The notes below the pieces were generated by a model. The model was given only the letters and a program-made list of their open reading frames with translations. It was not told the DNA's origin and did not search any database. This document shows positions 55,422-64,000 of a stretch of DNA of 64,000 bases, piece after piece; the stretch's first letter is position 1; the number at the start of each line of letters is the position of its first letter. The position numbers were made by a program, and so were the translations under genes. Source of the DNA: DASUPK01 sp963821705 (GTDB lineage: Bacteria > Actinomycetota > Thermoleophilia > Solirubrobacterales > 70-9); the NCBI GenBank assembly GCA_963821705.1, contig CAWGEV010000007.1:558001-622000 (forward strand). The letters run 5' to 3'.

Positions 55422-55781
55422 ATGGAGGCCAGCGACGCAGAGAGCCGGGTAATGGAGCTCGAGGAGCTCACGGACGTGCCCGGCACCTACTTCAACCCGC
55501 AGACGGAGGTCGTGGTCGTGGTCGATGACTCCGCCTCGATCGACCAGGAGGTCTTCAACATGGAGGCCTACGAGGGCGCGGACTGGGTGCGCATCTCCGA
55601 CGAGGTGCCGGTCGACGAGGAGCAGCGCGACAAGCTGCTCGAGGAGTTCCAGACGCGCTACCACCCCGGGTCGAGCGGGTCGGTCTCCGAGACGGCCCTC
55701 GAGCAGGGGGACGAGGAACTCGATGAAGGCGAAGAGGGCCAGGAGCCCGGGCGCGAGGACGCCGGGGGGCCGGAGGAGTAG
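55422..55781 (+). CDS. Uncharacterised acidic protein
   Basis: 119 residues from ATG 55422. A beta-rich core (ELEELTDVPGTYFNPQTEVVVVVDDSASIDQEVFNMEAYEGADWVRISDEVPVDEEQRDKLLEEFQTRYH) is followed by an acidic, probably disordered tail of about 40 residues. I recognise no family. The regular hydrophobic strand VVVVVDDS and the compact core make it a plausible small conserved protein rather than a chance frame. The stop is 2 bp before the Bcp start, so it is likely co-translated with that gene. Confidence 0.6.
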   Translation: MEASDAESRVMELEELTDVPGTYFNPQTEVVVVVDDSASIDQEVFNMEAYEGADWVRISDEVPVDEEQRDKLLEEFQTRYHPGSSGSVSETALEQGDEELDEGEEGQEPGREDAGGPEE

Positions 55782-55783
55782 AC

Positions 55784-56248
55784 GTGGTCGCCGAGGGGGA
55801 ACTGGCTCCGGACTTCACCCTTCCCGATCAGGACGGGAACGACGTCAAGCTCAGCGATCTGCGCGGTCGGCCGGTCGTCCTCTACTTCTATCCGAAGGCG
55901 GACACCCCCGGCTGCACAACCCAGGCCTGCGGGATCCGCGACCATCGCGGCGACTACGAGAAGACCGGCGCGAAGGTGGTCGGGGTATCCCCGGACACGG
56001 TCTCGGCGCAGAAGAAGTTCGCCGAGAAGTACGACCTGGACTTCACCCTCCTCGCCGACGCGGATCACGAGGTCGCCGACCTCTACGGCGTCTGGGGCGA
56101 GAAGAAGATGTACGGCAAGACCTACATGGGAGTGCAGCGTGCGACCTTCGTGATCGATCCCGAGGGCGTGGTCGCCCACGTGATCCCGAAGGCGTCGCCG
56201 AAGACACACGACGAGGTCGTGCTCGAAGCGCTCCGGCAGCTCGTCTGA
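55784..56248 (+). CDS. bcp: Peroxiredoxin, Bcp/PrxQ type
   Basis: 154 residues. The thioredoxin-fold start is APDFTLPDQDGNDVKLSDLRGRPVVLYFYPKADTPGCTTQACGIRD: peroxidatic Cys in PGCT and a resolving Cys five residues later, the PrxQ alpha-2 helix arrangement. ATFVIDPEGVVAHVIPKASPKTHDEVVL closes the fold. It reduces H2O2 and organic hydroperoxides using thioredoxin. GTG at 55784 with GGAGGAG just upstream. It is the last gene of the plus-strand run starting with the ABC exporter. Confidence 0.95.
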   Translation: MVAEGELAPDFTLPDQDGNDVKLSDLRGRPVVLYFYPKADTPGCTTQACGIRDHRGDYEKTGAKVVGVSPDTVSAQKKFAEKYDLDFTLLADADHEVADLYGVWGEKKMYGKTYMGVQRATFVIDPEGVVAHVIPKASPKTHDEVVLEALRQLV

Positions 56249-56305
56249 ACGCGTCCGCGCCGTTCACGAACGACCGCCACGACGAGGAGCTCTGCTGACT
56301 GCCGC

Positions 56306-57290
56306 TCACACGGCGACCACCACGATGAAGGTCGCATAGAGCGCGATCCAGGCGAGCACCGGCGGCAGCTCGAAGCGGTCGCGGAGCCTGAAGCGCCCAA
56401 TAGGCCACCACCCCGCCCGCCAGTCCCAGCCCGACCGAGACAGCCGCGCTGCCGGTCAGGTCCCAGTTGGTGAACAGCAGCCCGATGCCGACCGGGATGG
56501 TCGACTGGAAGACCATGGCCCCCGTGATGTTGCCGAGGGCGAGCGAGTCCTTGCCCTCGCGCACCCAGAAGAAGCTGTTCACCTTCTCGGGGAGCTCGGT
56601 CGCGAGCGGCGCGAGGATCAGGGAGAGGACGATCGCCTCCGCCCCGAGGTCCTCGGCGACGTTGAGGAGCTCGTCCACGAACAGGTGCGCGCCGCCGACC
56701 ATCGCCGCCAGGCCGATCAGGAACTGGATCACGGCGATGGTCGTCGTCGGCTCGGCCGCGCCCCGCGCGAGGATCAGCGGGTTGAGGGTCTCCTCCGGCT
56801 GCGCCTCCCCGCCCCCCGCGAGTGTCATCCACACATAGGCGGGATACGCCGCGATCAGGGCGACTCCCGCCGGGACCTGAACCTCGGCCGGAGCACCGAG
56901 ACCCAGGACGAGAGCGAGCGCGAAGAAGACGAGGAAGAACCCGAGATCGCGATCAAGGGTCGGGACGTGAGCGCGCAGGAAGATCCCCTGCGGGCGCCGC
57001 TCCCTGTAGACGTAGGCGGTGAGGCCGACGAGCCCCATCGCGAGGGTCGCCAGCAGGAAGGGAGCGCCGACGATCGCCCCCACGGCGACCCCCTTGCTCT
57101 TGCTGCCCTGGATCAGCGCGACGATCGCTATCAGGGTCTCGGGCATCGCCGTCCCGACGGCGGCGAGCAGGCTTCCCACCGCTCCCTCCCCAAGCTCGAG
57201 CCGACGGCCGATCCACTCGACCGCATTGGTGAACAGGAGCGCCCCCGCGAGAATCACGGCGAAGCTCGCGATCAGCAGCAGGGCGTCCAC
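56306..57290 (-). CDS. Sodium/calcium exchanger-family membrane protein (one frameshift)
   Basis: 327 residues after removing one surplus base near 56393. Ten hydrophobic helices. The two inverted alpha repeats are visible: EGAVGSLLAAVGTAMPETLIAIVAL and LGAEAIVLSLILAPLATELPEKVNSFFW, with GNITGAMVFQSTIPVGIGLLF. Acidic residues in both repeats form the cation site of the CaCA superfamily (YrbG-like). It exchanges Ca2+ or another divalent cation for Na+ or K+ or H+. ATG at 57290. It follows a second exchanger gene by 12 bp on the same strand. The tail after the break reads RFRLRDRFELPPVLAWIALYATFIVVVAV, a proper last helix. Confidence 0.88.
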
Positions 57291-57302
57291 GCCGGCCCGG
57301 AG

Positions 57303-58441
57303 CTACGCGAAGCCGAAGGTCAGAGCCACCACGGCGTAGACGAGCAGCAGTTGCAGCCCCTCGTACCAGGTCGACTCGCCCTCCTGCGTCACCTGGTTGG
57401 CGATGATCGCCGCGATCGCAAGCCCCGCCAGCTCGAAGCCGTTGAAGACGAGCGCCATCGGATGCGGTCCGATGAAGAAGGAGCAGAGGACCAGCACCGG
57501 CGTCACGAACAGCGCGACCTGGGCGCTGGAGCCGATCGCGATGTTGACCGCGAGGCTCATCTTGTTCTTGTAGGCGACCAGGACGGCCACCCAGTGCTCG
57601 GCGGCGTTGCCGACGATCGCCACCACGATCGCCCCGATGAAGAACTCCGAGAGCCCGATCGCGTGAGAGGCCTCCTGGATCGAGCCGACGAGGATCTCCG
57701 AGAGCACGCCGACCAGGCCGCCCGAGATGGCGAGCACGAGCACGGACCGTCGGGTGGTCCAGTCGCCGCGACCCTCGGTGTGGGACTCCTCCTCGTGCGG
57801 ATTGAAGATGTGAGCGTGGGTCCGGAGCGAAAAGAACAGCCCGGCGACGTAGGAGAGGATCAGAACGCAGGCGACCGCCAGCGAGAGGTGCTCGAGCGAG
57901 CCGCCGTAGTTCACCCGCGCGGCCCCGGCCTGCGGCAGGCCCGGGCCCGTCAACCAGCGCGAAGACGCCCGGCATGATCAGCGCCGCCACCGCCAGCAGC
58001 AGCATCGTCGACTGCACGCTCGCGGCGGTCCGGCCGAACTTCTGCACGCTCCGGCTCCGGTTCCCGGTGAGCCCGCCGACCAGCATCGCCGCCGCCCATC
58101 ACCAGCAGGACGTTGCCCAGGATCGAGCCGATCAGCGATGCCTTGACGACCTCGTGGAGTCCCTTGCCGAGGGCGAACAGGGCGATGATCAGCTCCGGGG
58201 CGTTGCCGAATGTGACGTTGAGCAGTCCGCCGACTACGTTGCCCGAGCGCTCCGCCAGCTCCTCGGTCGCGCGCCCCATCATCGCCGCGGGCGGAATCAG
58301 GGCGACCGCCGAGACGAAGAAGACCACGGTGGCCGACACGTCCGCGAGATCGACGATCACCGCCGCCGGGATCAGCGGCGACAGCAGGTACGGCCAGGTG
58401 TCCGGCCCGATGAGTCTGCGGTTGTCCGCGAATAGACTCAA
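57303..58441 (-). CDS. CAX-type Ca2+/H+ antiporter (two frameshifts)
   Basis: 378 residues after removing surplus bases near 58090 and 57948. Eleven or so helices. The first alpha repeat is AERSGNVVGGLLNVTFGNAPELIIALFALGKGLHEVVKASLIGSILGNVLLVMG. The second is FFIGAIVVAIVGNAAEHWVAVLVAYKNKMSLAVNIAIGSSAQVALFVTPVLVL. The paired GNAPELI and GNAAEHW motifs identify the CAX family, which exports Ca2+ in exchange for protons. ATG at 58441. It is divergent from the flavoprotein gene with only 3 bp between starts, so each promoter lies within the other gene's first codons or further off. Confidence 0.93.
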
Positions 58442-58444
58442 ACC

Positions 58445-59677
58445 GTGAGCGAGCCTAACGACAGCGGCGCCACGGTCCGCATCGTCGGTGGCGGCGTGGC
58501 GGGCGTCGAGGCGCTGCTCGCCCTGCGCGACCTGGCCGGCGACCGAGCCGACCTGACACTGATCTCACCGGACCCGGACTTCGTCTACAAGCCGCTCCTC
58601 GTCGAGGAGCCCTTCGGGCTGGGGCCGCCCGAGCAGTACGCGCTCGAGCCGCTCGCCGACGAGCACGGCGCGGAGTTCGTGCTCCAGTCGGCCTCGGCGG
58701 TCGACGCCGGCAACCACCAGCTCCGCCTCGCCGACGGCTCGACGCTCGACTACGACTACCTCGTGGTCTGCGTGGGCGGCCGCTTCGTCCCGGCCTTCGA
58801 GCACGCCATCACGTTCCCGAGTCCCCGGGAGCCGCTCCGGATCGACCCCGTCCTGGACCGGGCCACCTCGGGCTCGGGCCGGATCGCGTTCGTCGTGCCG
58901 CCGACCATCACATGGTCTCTGCCCATCTACGAGGTGGCCCTGATGACCGACCGGCGGGCCCGCGAGAGGGGTGATCGCGTCGAGGTCACGCTCGTCACGC
59001 CGGAGGACGGCCCGCTCGCCGCCTTCGGTGCGGCCGCCAGCACGGCGGTCGCGGAGCTGCTCAGCGCCCGCGGCATCGAGATCATCAGCGGTGAGCGGGC
59101 CCACGAGGAGGGCGAGGCGATCGTCCTGACCCCGGGCGGACGCAAGCTCGAGGCTGACGTCGTGATCTCCCTGCCGACGATGGAGGGACCGGCGATCCCG
59201 GGGCTACCCACCGACGAGCACGGCTTCATCCCCGTCGACCAGCACTCGCGGGTCCGCGGCGTCGACGACGTCTACGCCGCCGGCGATGGGACCAGCTTCC
59301 CGCTCAAGCAGGGCGGCCTGGCGACCCAGCAGGCCGACGCCGCCGCGGAGGACATCGCGCACCGGCTCGGCGCGGCGGTGGAACCCGAGCCGTTCCGGCC
59401 CGTCCTGCGCGGTCAGCTCCTGACGGGGGACGCCTCGCTTCACCTGCGAACCGACGTCGCGGGCGGCGGCGGCGAGGGAACGGCCAGCCTCGACCGGCTC
59501 TGGTGGCCGCCCCACAAGATCAGCGGCCGCTACCTGGCCCCGATGCTCTACCACGGAGAGGTGGAGCTCGAGGGGCACCCGCCCACCGAGACAATCGACA
59601 TCGAGGTCGCGCTGCCGGAGGAGTGGCACGCCGAGCCGATGGCGCTCGATCCTCACCGAGCGCCGAACATCGACTGA
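58445..59677 (+). CDS. FAD-dependent oxidoreductase, SQR/NDH-2-like
   Basis: 410 residues. The N-terminal dinucleotide fold is VRIVGGGVAGVEALLALRDL. The SQR-like FVYKPLLVEEPFG follows, then YDYLVVCVGGRFVPAFEHAI, a second strand RIAFVVPPTITWSLPIYEVALM, and the flavin-site VRGVDDVYAAGDGTSFPLKQGGLATQQADAAAEDIAHRLG. It resembles sulfide:quinone reductases and type II NADH dehydrogenases that reduce membrane quinone. I do not see the two catalytic cysteines of SQR clearly, so NADH or another donor is possible. GTG at 58445. Confidence 0.85.
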   Translation: MSEPNDSGATVRIVGGGVAGVEALLALRDLAGDRADLTLISPDPDFVYKPLLVEEPFGLGPPEQYALEPLADEHGAEFVLQSASAVDAGNHQLRLADGSTLDYDYLVVCVGGRFVPAFEHAITFPSPREPLRIDPVLDRATSGSGRIAFVVPPTITWSLPIYEVALMTDRRARERGDRVEVTLVTPEDGPLAAFGAAASTAVAELLSARGIEIISGERAHEEGEAIVLTPGGRKLEADVVISLPTMEGPAIPGLPTDEHGFIPVDQHSRVRGVDDVYAAGDGTSFPLKQGGLATQQADAAAEDIAHRLGAAVEPEPFRPVLRGQLLTGDASLHLRTDVAGGGGEGTASLDRLWWPPHKISGRYLAPMLYHGEVELEGHPPTETIDIEVALPEEWHAEPMALDPHRAPNID

Positions 59678-59682
59678 CCCTG

Positions 59683-60108
59683 TCAGCCGCGAGGCTGGAC
59701 GACAAGCACGTCGCAACGCGCGCCGTGCAGGATCTCGGTGCTGACGCTGCCCAGAACCGCGCGGGCCACCGCACCGCGATTGCGCGACCCGGTCACGATC
59801 AGGTCGGCCTCGATGTCCTCGGCCACGGTGAGCACCGCCTTGGCGGGCGGCCCGCCCACCGCCCACGGACTGGCCTCCAGCTCCGCGTCGAGCGCCTCGA
59901 TGGCTCGGCGCAGCTCCTTGCGCGCCTTCTCGGCGACATCCGGCGGCGACTGGCGAGGGGCCCCGGGCACGATCGAGGGAATCTGCTCAGGGGTCGCCTC
60001 GACCACGGTGAGCGCCGCCTCGTCCCGGCTCGCGATCTCGACCGCGGCCGCCAGCGCGGCCTTCGCCCCCTCACTGCCGTCGTAGGCGACCACCACGTTC
60101 CGGTACAT
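59683..60108 (-). CDS. Universal stress protein (UspA-like)
   Basis: 141 residues from ATG 60108. One UspA domain: MYRNVVVAYDGSEGAKAALAAAVEIA, EADLIVTGSRNRGAVARAVLGSVSTEILHGARCDVLVV. The ATP-binding motif GSRNRGxxxxxxLGSVS is intact, so this is a nucleotide-binding member. Such proteins accumulate under starvation or stress. A longer frame to 60186 adds only low-complexity residues. It is convergent with the flavoprotein gene (5 bp) and lies 14 bp from the end of the lipoprotein gene. Confidence 0.92.
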   Translation of the reverse strand: MYRNVVVAYDGSEGAKAALAAAVEIASRDEAALTVVEATPEQIPSIVPGAPRQSPPDVAEKARKELRRAIEALDAELEASPWAVGGPPAKAVLTVAEDIEADLIVTGSRNRGAVARAVLGSVSTEILHGARCDVLVVQPRG

Positions 60109-60122
60109 GGCCGTCCGCTCCC

Positions 60123-61190
60123 CTACCGGCTGAGCAGGTTGGCGCACCGCTGGAGCGCGGCCTGTCCCGAGGCCTGCGAGAGGCACTGCTCGTAGGCCTG
60201 CGTCGCCGCGCCGCCGGGGGCGGTGGTCGAGCCGCCGGACCCGGGCAGGGCGCCGCTCGTGCCCAGGCCGCCGCGGAGCGCGTTGCCGAGCTGGCCCGGG
60301 TTGATCCCGAGCTGCTGGAAGAGGTTGTTGAGCGGCTGCGCGTTGGCCGGAGCGGTGATCGTCTCGGGCTTGTTCACGTCTGCAAGGTTGAGCTGCACGT
60401 CGATGGTGAGCGAGTCCGGCGCGCCGGGCGTGCCGGTGGGCGGCTTCAGGTCGAGATGCGCCTGGAAGCGCCGAAGCAGCTTGTCGTCGACACCGCTGTT
60501 GACGTCGATGTCGCCGGACTGGATCACGTCGTTGAGCTGGTTGAGCTGGGCCGTGTTGACGTTGCCCACCGCGCTGCCGGCCTTCTGCGCGATCGTCTTC
60601 AGATCGCCGACCAGCTTCGACACGTCAGCGCTGCCGGAGATGTGGATCGTATTGGCACCCTCGACGTGCTCGGTGCCCTCGTTCTTCAGGTCCGTCAGCC
60701 AGTTGATCGGGCTGATGCCGAGCGTCTTCAGCAGGCTGCTCGACTTGCCGGCGTTGTTCTGGCCCTGGAGCTGCGCGTAGCTGGCAGTGAACTCGTCGTG
60801 GAGCTGCTGCGGGACGGCGTATTCGGTGCCCTGGAAGTTGACGAAGGCCTGGGAGCCGGTGGATGTCAGGCCGCCGCTGCCGGAGAAGCTCTGCGAGCCG
60901 CCCTCGGCGTGCAGCGAGACGTCGAAATCGAACTTCGGAAGCTGCCCGTTCGGCTGGCTCTCGAACTTGCCGCCGAGCTTGACCTCGAGCTGGCCCGGGT
61001 TCGCGCCGCCCGAGGTCTCGACCTTGAAATCGAGGTCGAACGTGCCGCTTCTGATCGGGGTCGGGTTGTTGAACGTCTGCTCGAGGACCTGGTGCGGGTC
61101 CTCGTTGTTGCCGCCTCCCCCGCACGCGGAGACGAGCAGCGCCGCCGCGAGCGCGACTGCGACGACTACCAGGGCGCGGATCCTGTTCAA
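60123..61190 (-). CDS. Secreted lipoprotein (LppX/LprG-like possible)
   Basis: 355 residues from TTG 61190 with GGAGAGAG just upstream. The signal peptide LNRIRALVVVAVALAAALLVSAC ends in a lipobox Cys near residue 22. The mature part is beta-rich: RSGTFDLDFKVETSGGANPGQLEVKLGGKFESQPNGQLPKFDFDVSLHAEG, like the U-shaped lipid-carrier lipoproteins LppX and LprG of mycobacteria, then a helical middle and a Gly/Ser/Pro linker with a final Cys-containing helix. The family link is tentative. It is divergent from the cyclase-ATPase giant across 82 bp. Confidence 0.75.
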   Translation of the reverse strand: MNRIRALVVVAVALAAALLVSACGGGGNNEDPHQVLEQTFNNPTPIRSGTFDLDFKVETSGGANPGQLEVKLGGKFESQPNGQLPKFDFDVSLHAEGGSQSFSGSGGLTSTGSQAFVNFQGTEYAVPQQLHDEFTASYAQLQGQNNAGKSSSLLKTLGISPINWLTDLKNEGTEHVEGANTIHISGSADVSKLVGDLKTIAQKAGSAVGNVNTAQLNQLNDVIQSGDIDVNSGVDDKLLRRFQAHLDLKPPTGTPGAPDSLTIDVQLNLADVNKPETITAPANAQPLNNLFQQLGINPGQLGNALRGGLGTSGALPGSGGSTTAPGGAATQAYEQCLSQASGQAALQRCANLLSR

Positions 61191-61272
61191 GCTCTCTCCA
61201 TTCCGGCGGCGCCGCAGCGTAGCGCAAGGCCTGTAGCGGCAGGGCGGCATCCCGGGTCCTATCCTCACCCTG

Positions 61273-64000
61273 ATGGAGGGGAGGAGAGCCTGTCCCAGCT
61301 GCGCCGCCGACAACCCCGTTCGGGCGCGCTTCTGCATGTCCTGCGGAGCCGAGCTCGCCCCACAGTGCCCCAGCTGCGGCGCCGAGAATCCGGTTGGGGC
61401 CAAGTTCTGCATCGAGTGCGGGAGCGGCCTCTCCCCGGCCGCGCAGGCGCCCTCCTCGGGACCTGCCCAGCCGGCGCCCGCCGAATCGCCGCCTGAGGAA
61501 CGGCGCCAGGCGACGATCCTGTTCGCCGACCTCTCCGGCTACACGGCCGCGGCCGAGCGCATGGACCCCGAGGCGGTCAAGGCCCTGGTCGACCGGACGC
61601 TCCGCCTGCTCGGTGAGGAGATCGAGCGTTTCGGCGGCTCGATCGACAAGTTCATCGGCGACAACGTGATGGGCGTGTTCGGGGCGCCGGTCGCCCACGA
61701 GGACGATCCCGAGAGGGCGGTCCGCGCCGGGCTGGCGATGCAGACCGCGATGGAGGAGGCGAACCGCCAGAGCCGTGAGAAGTACGGGGTGGGGTTCTCG
61801 CTGCGGGTCGGCATCAACTCCGGCGAGGTGATGGCCGGAGCGGTCGGCGACCGGTACACGGTGATGGGCGATCCGGTGAACGTCGCGGCGCGGCTGCAGG
61901 CCGCCGGACGCCCCGACACGGTCACCGTCGGAGAACCCACCTACCGCGCCAGCCGCGAGGCGGTCTCCTACGAGCGCCTGGAGCCGCTCGCCCTGAAGGG
62001 CAAGGAGGAGCCGGTGCCGGCGTGGGAGGCGACCGGTGTGCTCGCCGAGCCGCGTCGGGGCAACGCCCGCGCTCAGACGCCGCTGATCGGCCGGGAGGAG
62101 GAGGCCGCGCTCCTCTCCTCCCTGGTCGAGCGCGTTGAGCGCGAGGGAAGGCCGCATCTGGTCACCGTCATCGGCCAGGCCGGCGTCGGCAAATCCAGGC
62201 TGTTGAGGGAGCTGATGATCACCCTGGCCGAGTCGGACGAACCCCCGACCATCCGCCGTGGCCAATGCCCGCCCTACGGCGCCGGCATCGCCTACTGGGC
62301 GCTGGCCGAGGTGCTCAACGACGAGTTCGACATCCGGGACACGGATGCCCCCGAGGCGGCCTGGGAGAAGCTCCGCTCGGGGGTCACCGGGCTGATGAGC
62401 GAGCTGGGCGACGAGTCGGCGGGCGAGCGGAACGCCGCGCTGCTCGCCATACCGCTCGGCCTCGAGCCGCCCGAGGAGTTCAGGCACGCCGAGGCGGATC
62501 CGCAGCGGATGCGCGAGGCGCTCTTCTCCGCCGCCCGCGCGGCGGTCGAGGCCATCGCCCGGCGGCGCCCGCTCGTCCTCGCGATCGACGACATCCACTG
62601 GGCCGACGAGGGAATGCTCGACCTGATCGACCACCTGACGCGCTGGGTCCGCGCACCCCTGCTGCTCGTCTGCCTGACGCGCGACGAGCTGCTCGAGCGG
62701 CGGCCCGGCTGGGGCGGCGGACGCCGCAACGCGACCACCATCTCTCTCGAGCCGCTGACCGAGACGGAGACCAGGGAGCTCGTCGCCGCGCTGATGCCGA
62801 GCTCCGACAACGGCTCGGGCGACGTCGTCCCGCAGGTGGCCGAGCGCTCCGGCGGCAATCCGCTTTTCGCCGAGGAGATGGTCAACCGCCTGATGGAGGA
62901 GGAGACGGTGGAGGCGCAGGCGCTGCCCAGCACGGTCCAGTCGCTGCTCGCGGCGCGCCTCGACTCGCTCGACCCCCTCGAGCGGCGCCTGCTGCAATCG
63001 GCCTCGGTGGTCGGCCAGACCTTCTGGGAGGGAGCGCTCGCCACGACCGCGACCGAGGAGGGCCTCGACCTCGGGCAGACGCTTTCCGCGCTCGAGCAGA
63101 AAGACCTGCTCGTCCCAACCCAGGGCAGCCGCCTGGCGGGCGAGCGAGAATACGCCTTCAAGCACGTCCTGATCCGGGACGTCGCCTACTCGATGCTGCC
63201 GAAGTCCGTGCGGTGCCGGAAGCACGTCGAGGTCGCCGAGTTCATCCGCGAGCGGGCCGGCGAGCGCAGCGACGGCGTCATCGGCCTGATCGCCGAGCAC
63301 TTCGCGCGCGCCGCCGCGCTCGGCTCGGAGGCCAGCCTCGATCGCGATGCCCTCTCGGAGCTTCAGTCTCGCGCTCTCGACTCGCTCGAGGCCGCCGGCG
63401 ACGCGGCCGCGGCTCTCTACTCGAACGCCGAGGCGTTCGACCGCTACACGGCGGCCCTCGAGATCTCCGAGTCACTCGACCCCGGGACGGTCGCGCGGAT
63501 CGGCGAGAAGCAGGGGGACGTCGCCCTCCGGATGGGCCGCGTCGACGCGGCGGTCGGGGTCTGGGAGCGCTGTCTCGAATACCACCGCGCGGAGGAGGAC
63601 CTGGCGCGCGTCGCGGATCTCCATCGGAAGATCGGCGCGGCCCTCTGGCACAAGGGAGAGCGCCGGGCGTCGATCGACAACTACCAGCGGGGCATCGATC
63701 TGCTCAAGGACGGACCGCCGTGCATCGAGCTCGTGCGCCTCTACGAGGAGGCGGCCTCGCTCTATATGCATACCGGCGACAACATGCTGGCCATCTACGC
63801 GTCAGAGAAGGCGCTGAGGCTCGCGGAGCGACTCGACGAGGCCCGCGCAGCCAGCCGGGCCCACGGGATCTTCGGCCGGGTCTTCGGCCGGATCGGGGAC
63901 TCGGAGAAGGCCCGGGAGAACCTCGAGCGGTCGGTGGCTCTCGCCCGGGAGTCGGACCGGTCCGAGGCGGTCCGCGCTCTGCTGACTCTCGGCTACCACC
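61273..64000 (+). CDS. Zinc-ribbon / class III cyclase / AAA-ATPase / TPR protein (3' truncated)
   Basis: 909 residues visible; the frame is open at the right edge (typical proteins of this type exceed 1,000). Two zinc ribbons use C7, C10, C21, C24 and C32, C35, C46, C49. After a Pro/Ala linker the cyclase domain (about 75-255) has metal-binding D86 and D130, K126, and N203/R207 in DPVNVAARL; T196 stands where many adenylate cyclases have Asp. The AAA/STAND-like ATPase (about 270-560) shows Walker A GQAGVGKS (301-308) and Walker B LVLAIDDIHWAD. TPR-like helices follow from about 640. ATG at 61273. A ligand-sensing signalling protein is likely; cyclase activity is probable. Confidence 0.9.
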   Translation, partial: MEGRRACPSCAADNPVRARFCMSCGAELAPQCPSCGAENPVGAKFCIECGSGLSPAAQAPSSGPAQPAPAESPPEERRQATILFADLSGYTAAAERMDPEAVKALVDRTLRLLGEEIERFGGSIDKFIGDNVMGVFGAPVAHEDDPERAVRAGLAMQTAMEEANRQSREKYGVGFSLRVGINSGEVMAGAVGDRYTVMGDPVNVAARLQAAGRPDTVTVGEPTYRASREAVSYERLEPLALKGKEEPVPAWEATGVLAEPRRGNARAQTPLIGREEEAALLSSLVERVEREGRPHLVTVIGQAGVGKSRLLRELMITLAESDEPPTIRRGQCPPYGAGIAYWALAEVLNDEFDIRDTDAPEAAWEKLRSGVTGLMSELGDESAGERNAALLAIPLGLEPPEEFRHAEADPQRMREALFSAARAAVEAIARRRPLVLAIDDIHWADEGMLDLIDHLTRWVRAPLLLVCLTRDELLERRPGWGGGRRNATTISLEPLTETETRELVAALMPSSDNGSGDVVPQVAERSGGNPLFAEEMVNRLMEEETVEAQALPSTVQSLLAARLDSLDPLERRLLQSASVVGQTFWEGALATTATEEGLDLGQTLSALEQKDLLVPTQGSRLAGEREYAFKHVLIRDVAYSMLPKSVRCRKHVEVAEFIRERAGERSDGVIGLIAEHFARAAALGSEASLDRDALSELQSRALDSLEAAGDAAAALYSNAEAFDRYTAALEISESLDPGTVARIGEKQGDVALRMGRVDAAVGVWERCLEYHRAEEDLARVADLHRKIGAALWHKGERRASIDNYQRGIDLLKDGPPCIELVRLYEEAASLYMHTGDNMLAIYASEKALRLAERLDEARAASRAHGIFGRVFGRIGDSEKARENLERSVALARESDRSEAVRALLTLGYH

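Noticed and set aside
60625..63300. Long minus-strand frame opposite the cyclase-ATPase gene
   Set aside because: The plus-strand frame carries zinc ribbons, cyclase and Walker motifs; the minus frame is its shadow.

Overview
The window looks like chromosomal DNA from a high-G+C actinobacterium, most likely from the deep-branching class Thermoleophilia (Solirubrobacterales-like). The reasons are very strong G/C at third codon positions, many GTG/TTG starts, a CarD-type RNA polymerase regulator next to DisA, and gene families typical of that group. I saw no rRNA, tRNA, CRISPR array, transposase, phage or plasmid gene. This is a vertically inherited core region with a lipid-metabolism and stress flavour.

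Layout. 1-2351: a cut-off membrane protein, then a divergent MarR regulator / YceI / FMN reductase / DUF1330 set sharing a palindromic operator. 2348-36830: a long, mostly minus-strand housekeeping block. In transcription order it reads tilS, hpt, ftsH, folP, folB, folK, coaX, dus, greA, lysS, clpC, radA, disA, carD, ispD, (kup, PHP phosphatase), ispF, (acyl-CoA ligase and lipid genes), cysS, rlmB. This is close to the classic tilS-to-rlmB order of Bacillus subtilis. Plus-strand genes interrupt it: an SCP2-hydrolase fusion, an acyltransferase, an SRPBCC protein, a GGDEF protein, a GST-like protein and an epoxide-hydrolase-like protein. 36982-44207: envelope and signalling genes, including a secreted CAP protein, a cyclase with a MerR-like DNA-binding head, phasin-like proteins, a nucleoside phosphorylase and a large peptidoglycan enzyme. 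44204-51398: fatty-acid metabolism (sirtuin, 3-hydroxyacyl-CoA dehydrogenase/enoyl-CoA hydratase fusion, acyl-CoA dehydrogenase), an MFS exporter, PadR, GNAT and ExoD. 51577-61190: a MacB/FtsX-type ABC exporter, a Bcp peroxiredoxin, two cation/Ca2+ exchangers, an SQR/NDH-2-like flavoprotein, a universal stress protein and a lipoprotein. 61273-64000: a zinc-ribbon/cyclase/AAA/TPR giant cut by the window edge.

Two themes recur. First, nucleotide signalling: DisA (c-di-AMP) with a KUP potassium transporter in the same gene run, a GGDEF protein, and two class III cyclases. Second, lipid and acyl-CoA chemistry. Several intergenic gaps hold strong palindromes and tandem hairpins.

A caution: eleven otherwise intact genes, many normally essential, are broken by single-base frameshifts, nearly all net +1. 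They cluster at 25.8-28.3 kb and 53.9-58.1 kb. Conserved motifs continue perfectly in the next frame, so I read these as sequence errors rather than decay and annotate the full genes across the breaks.
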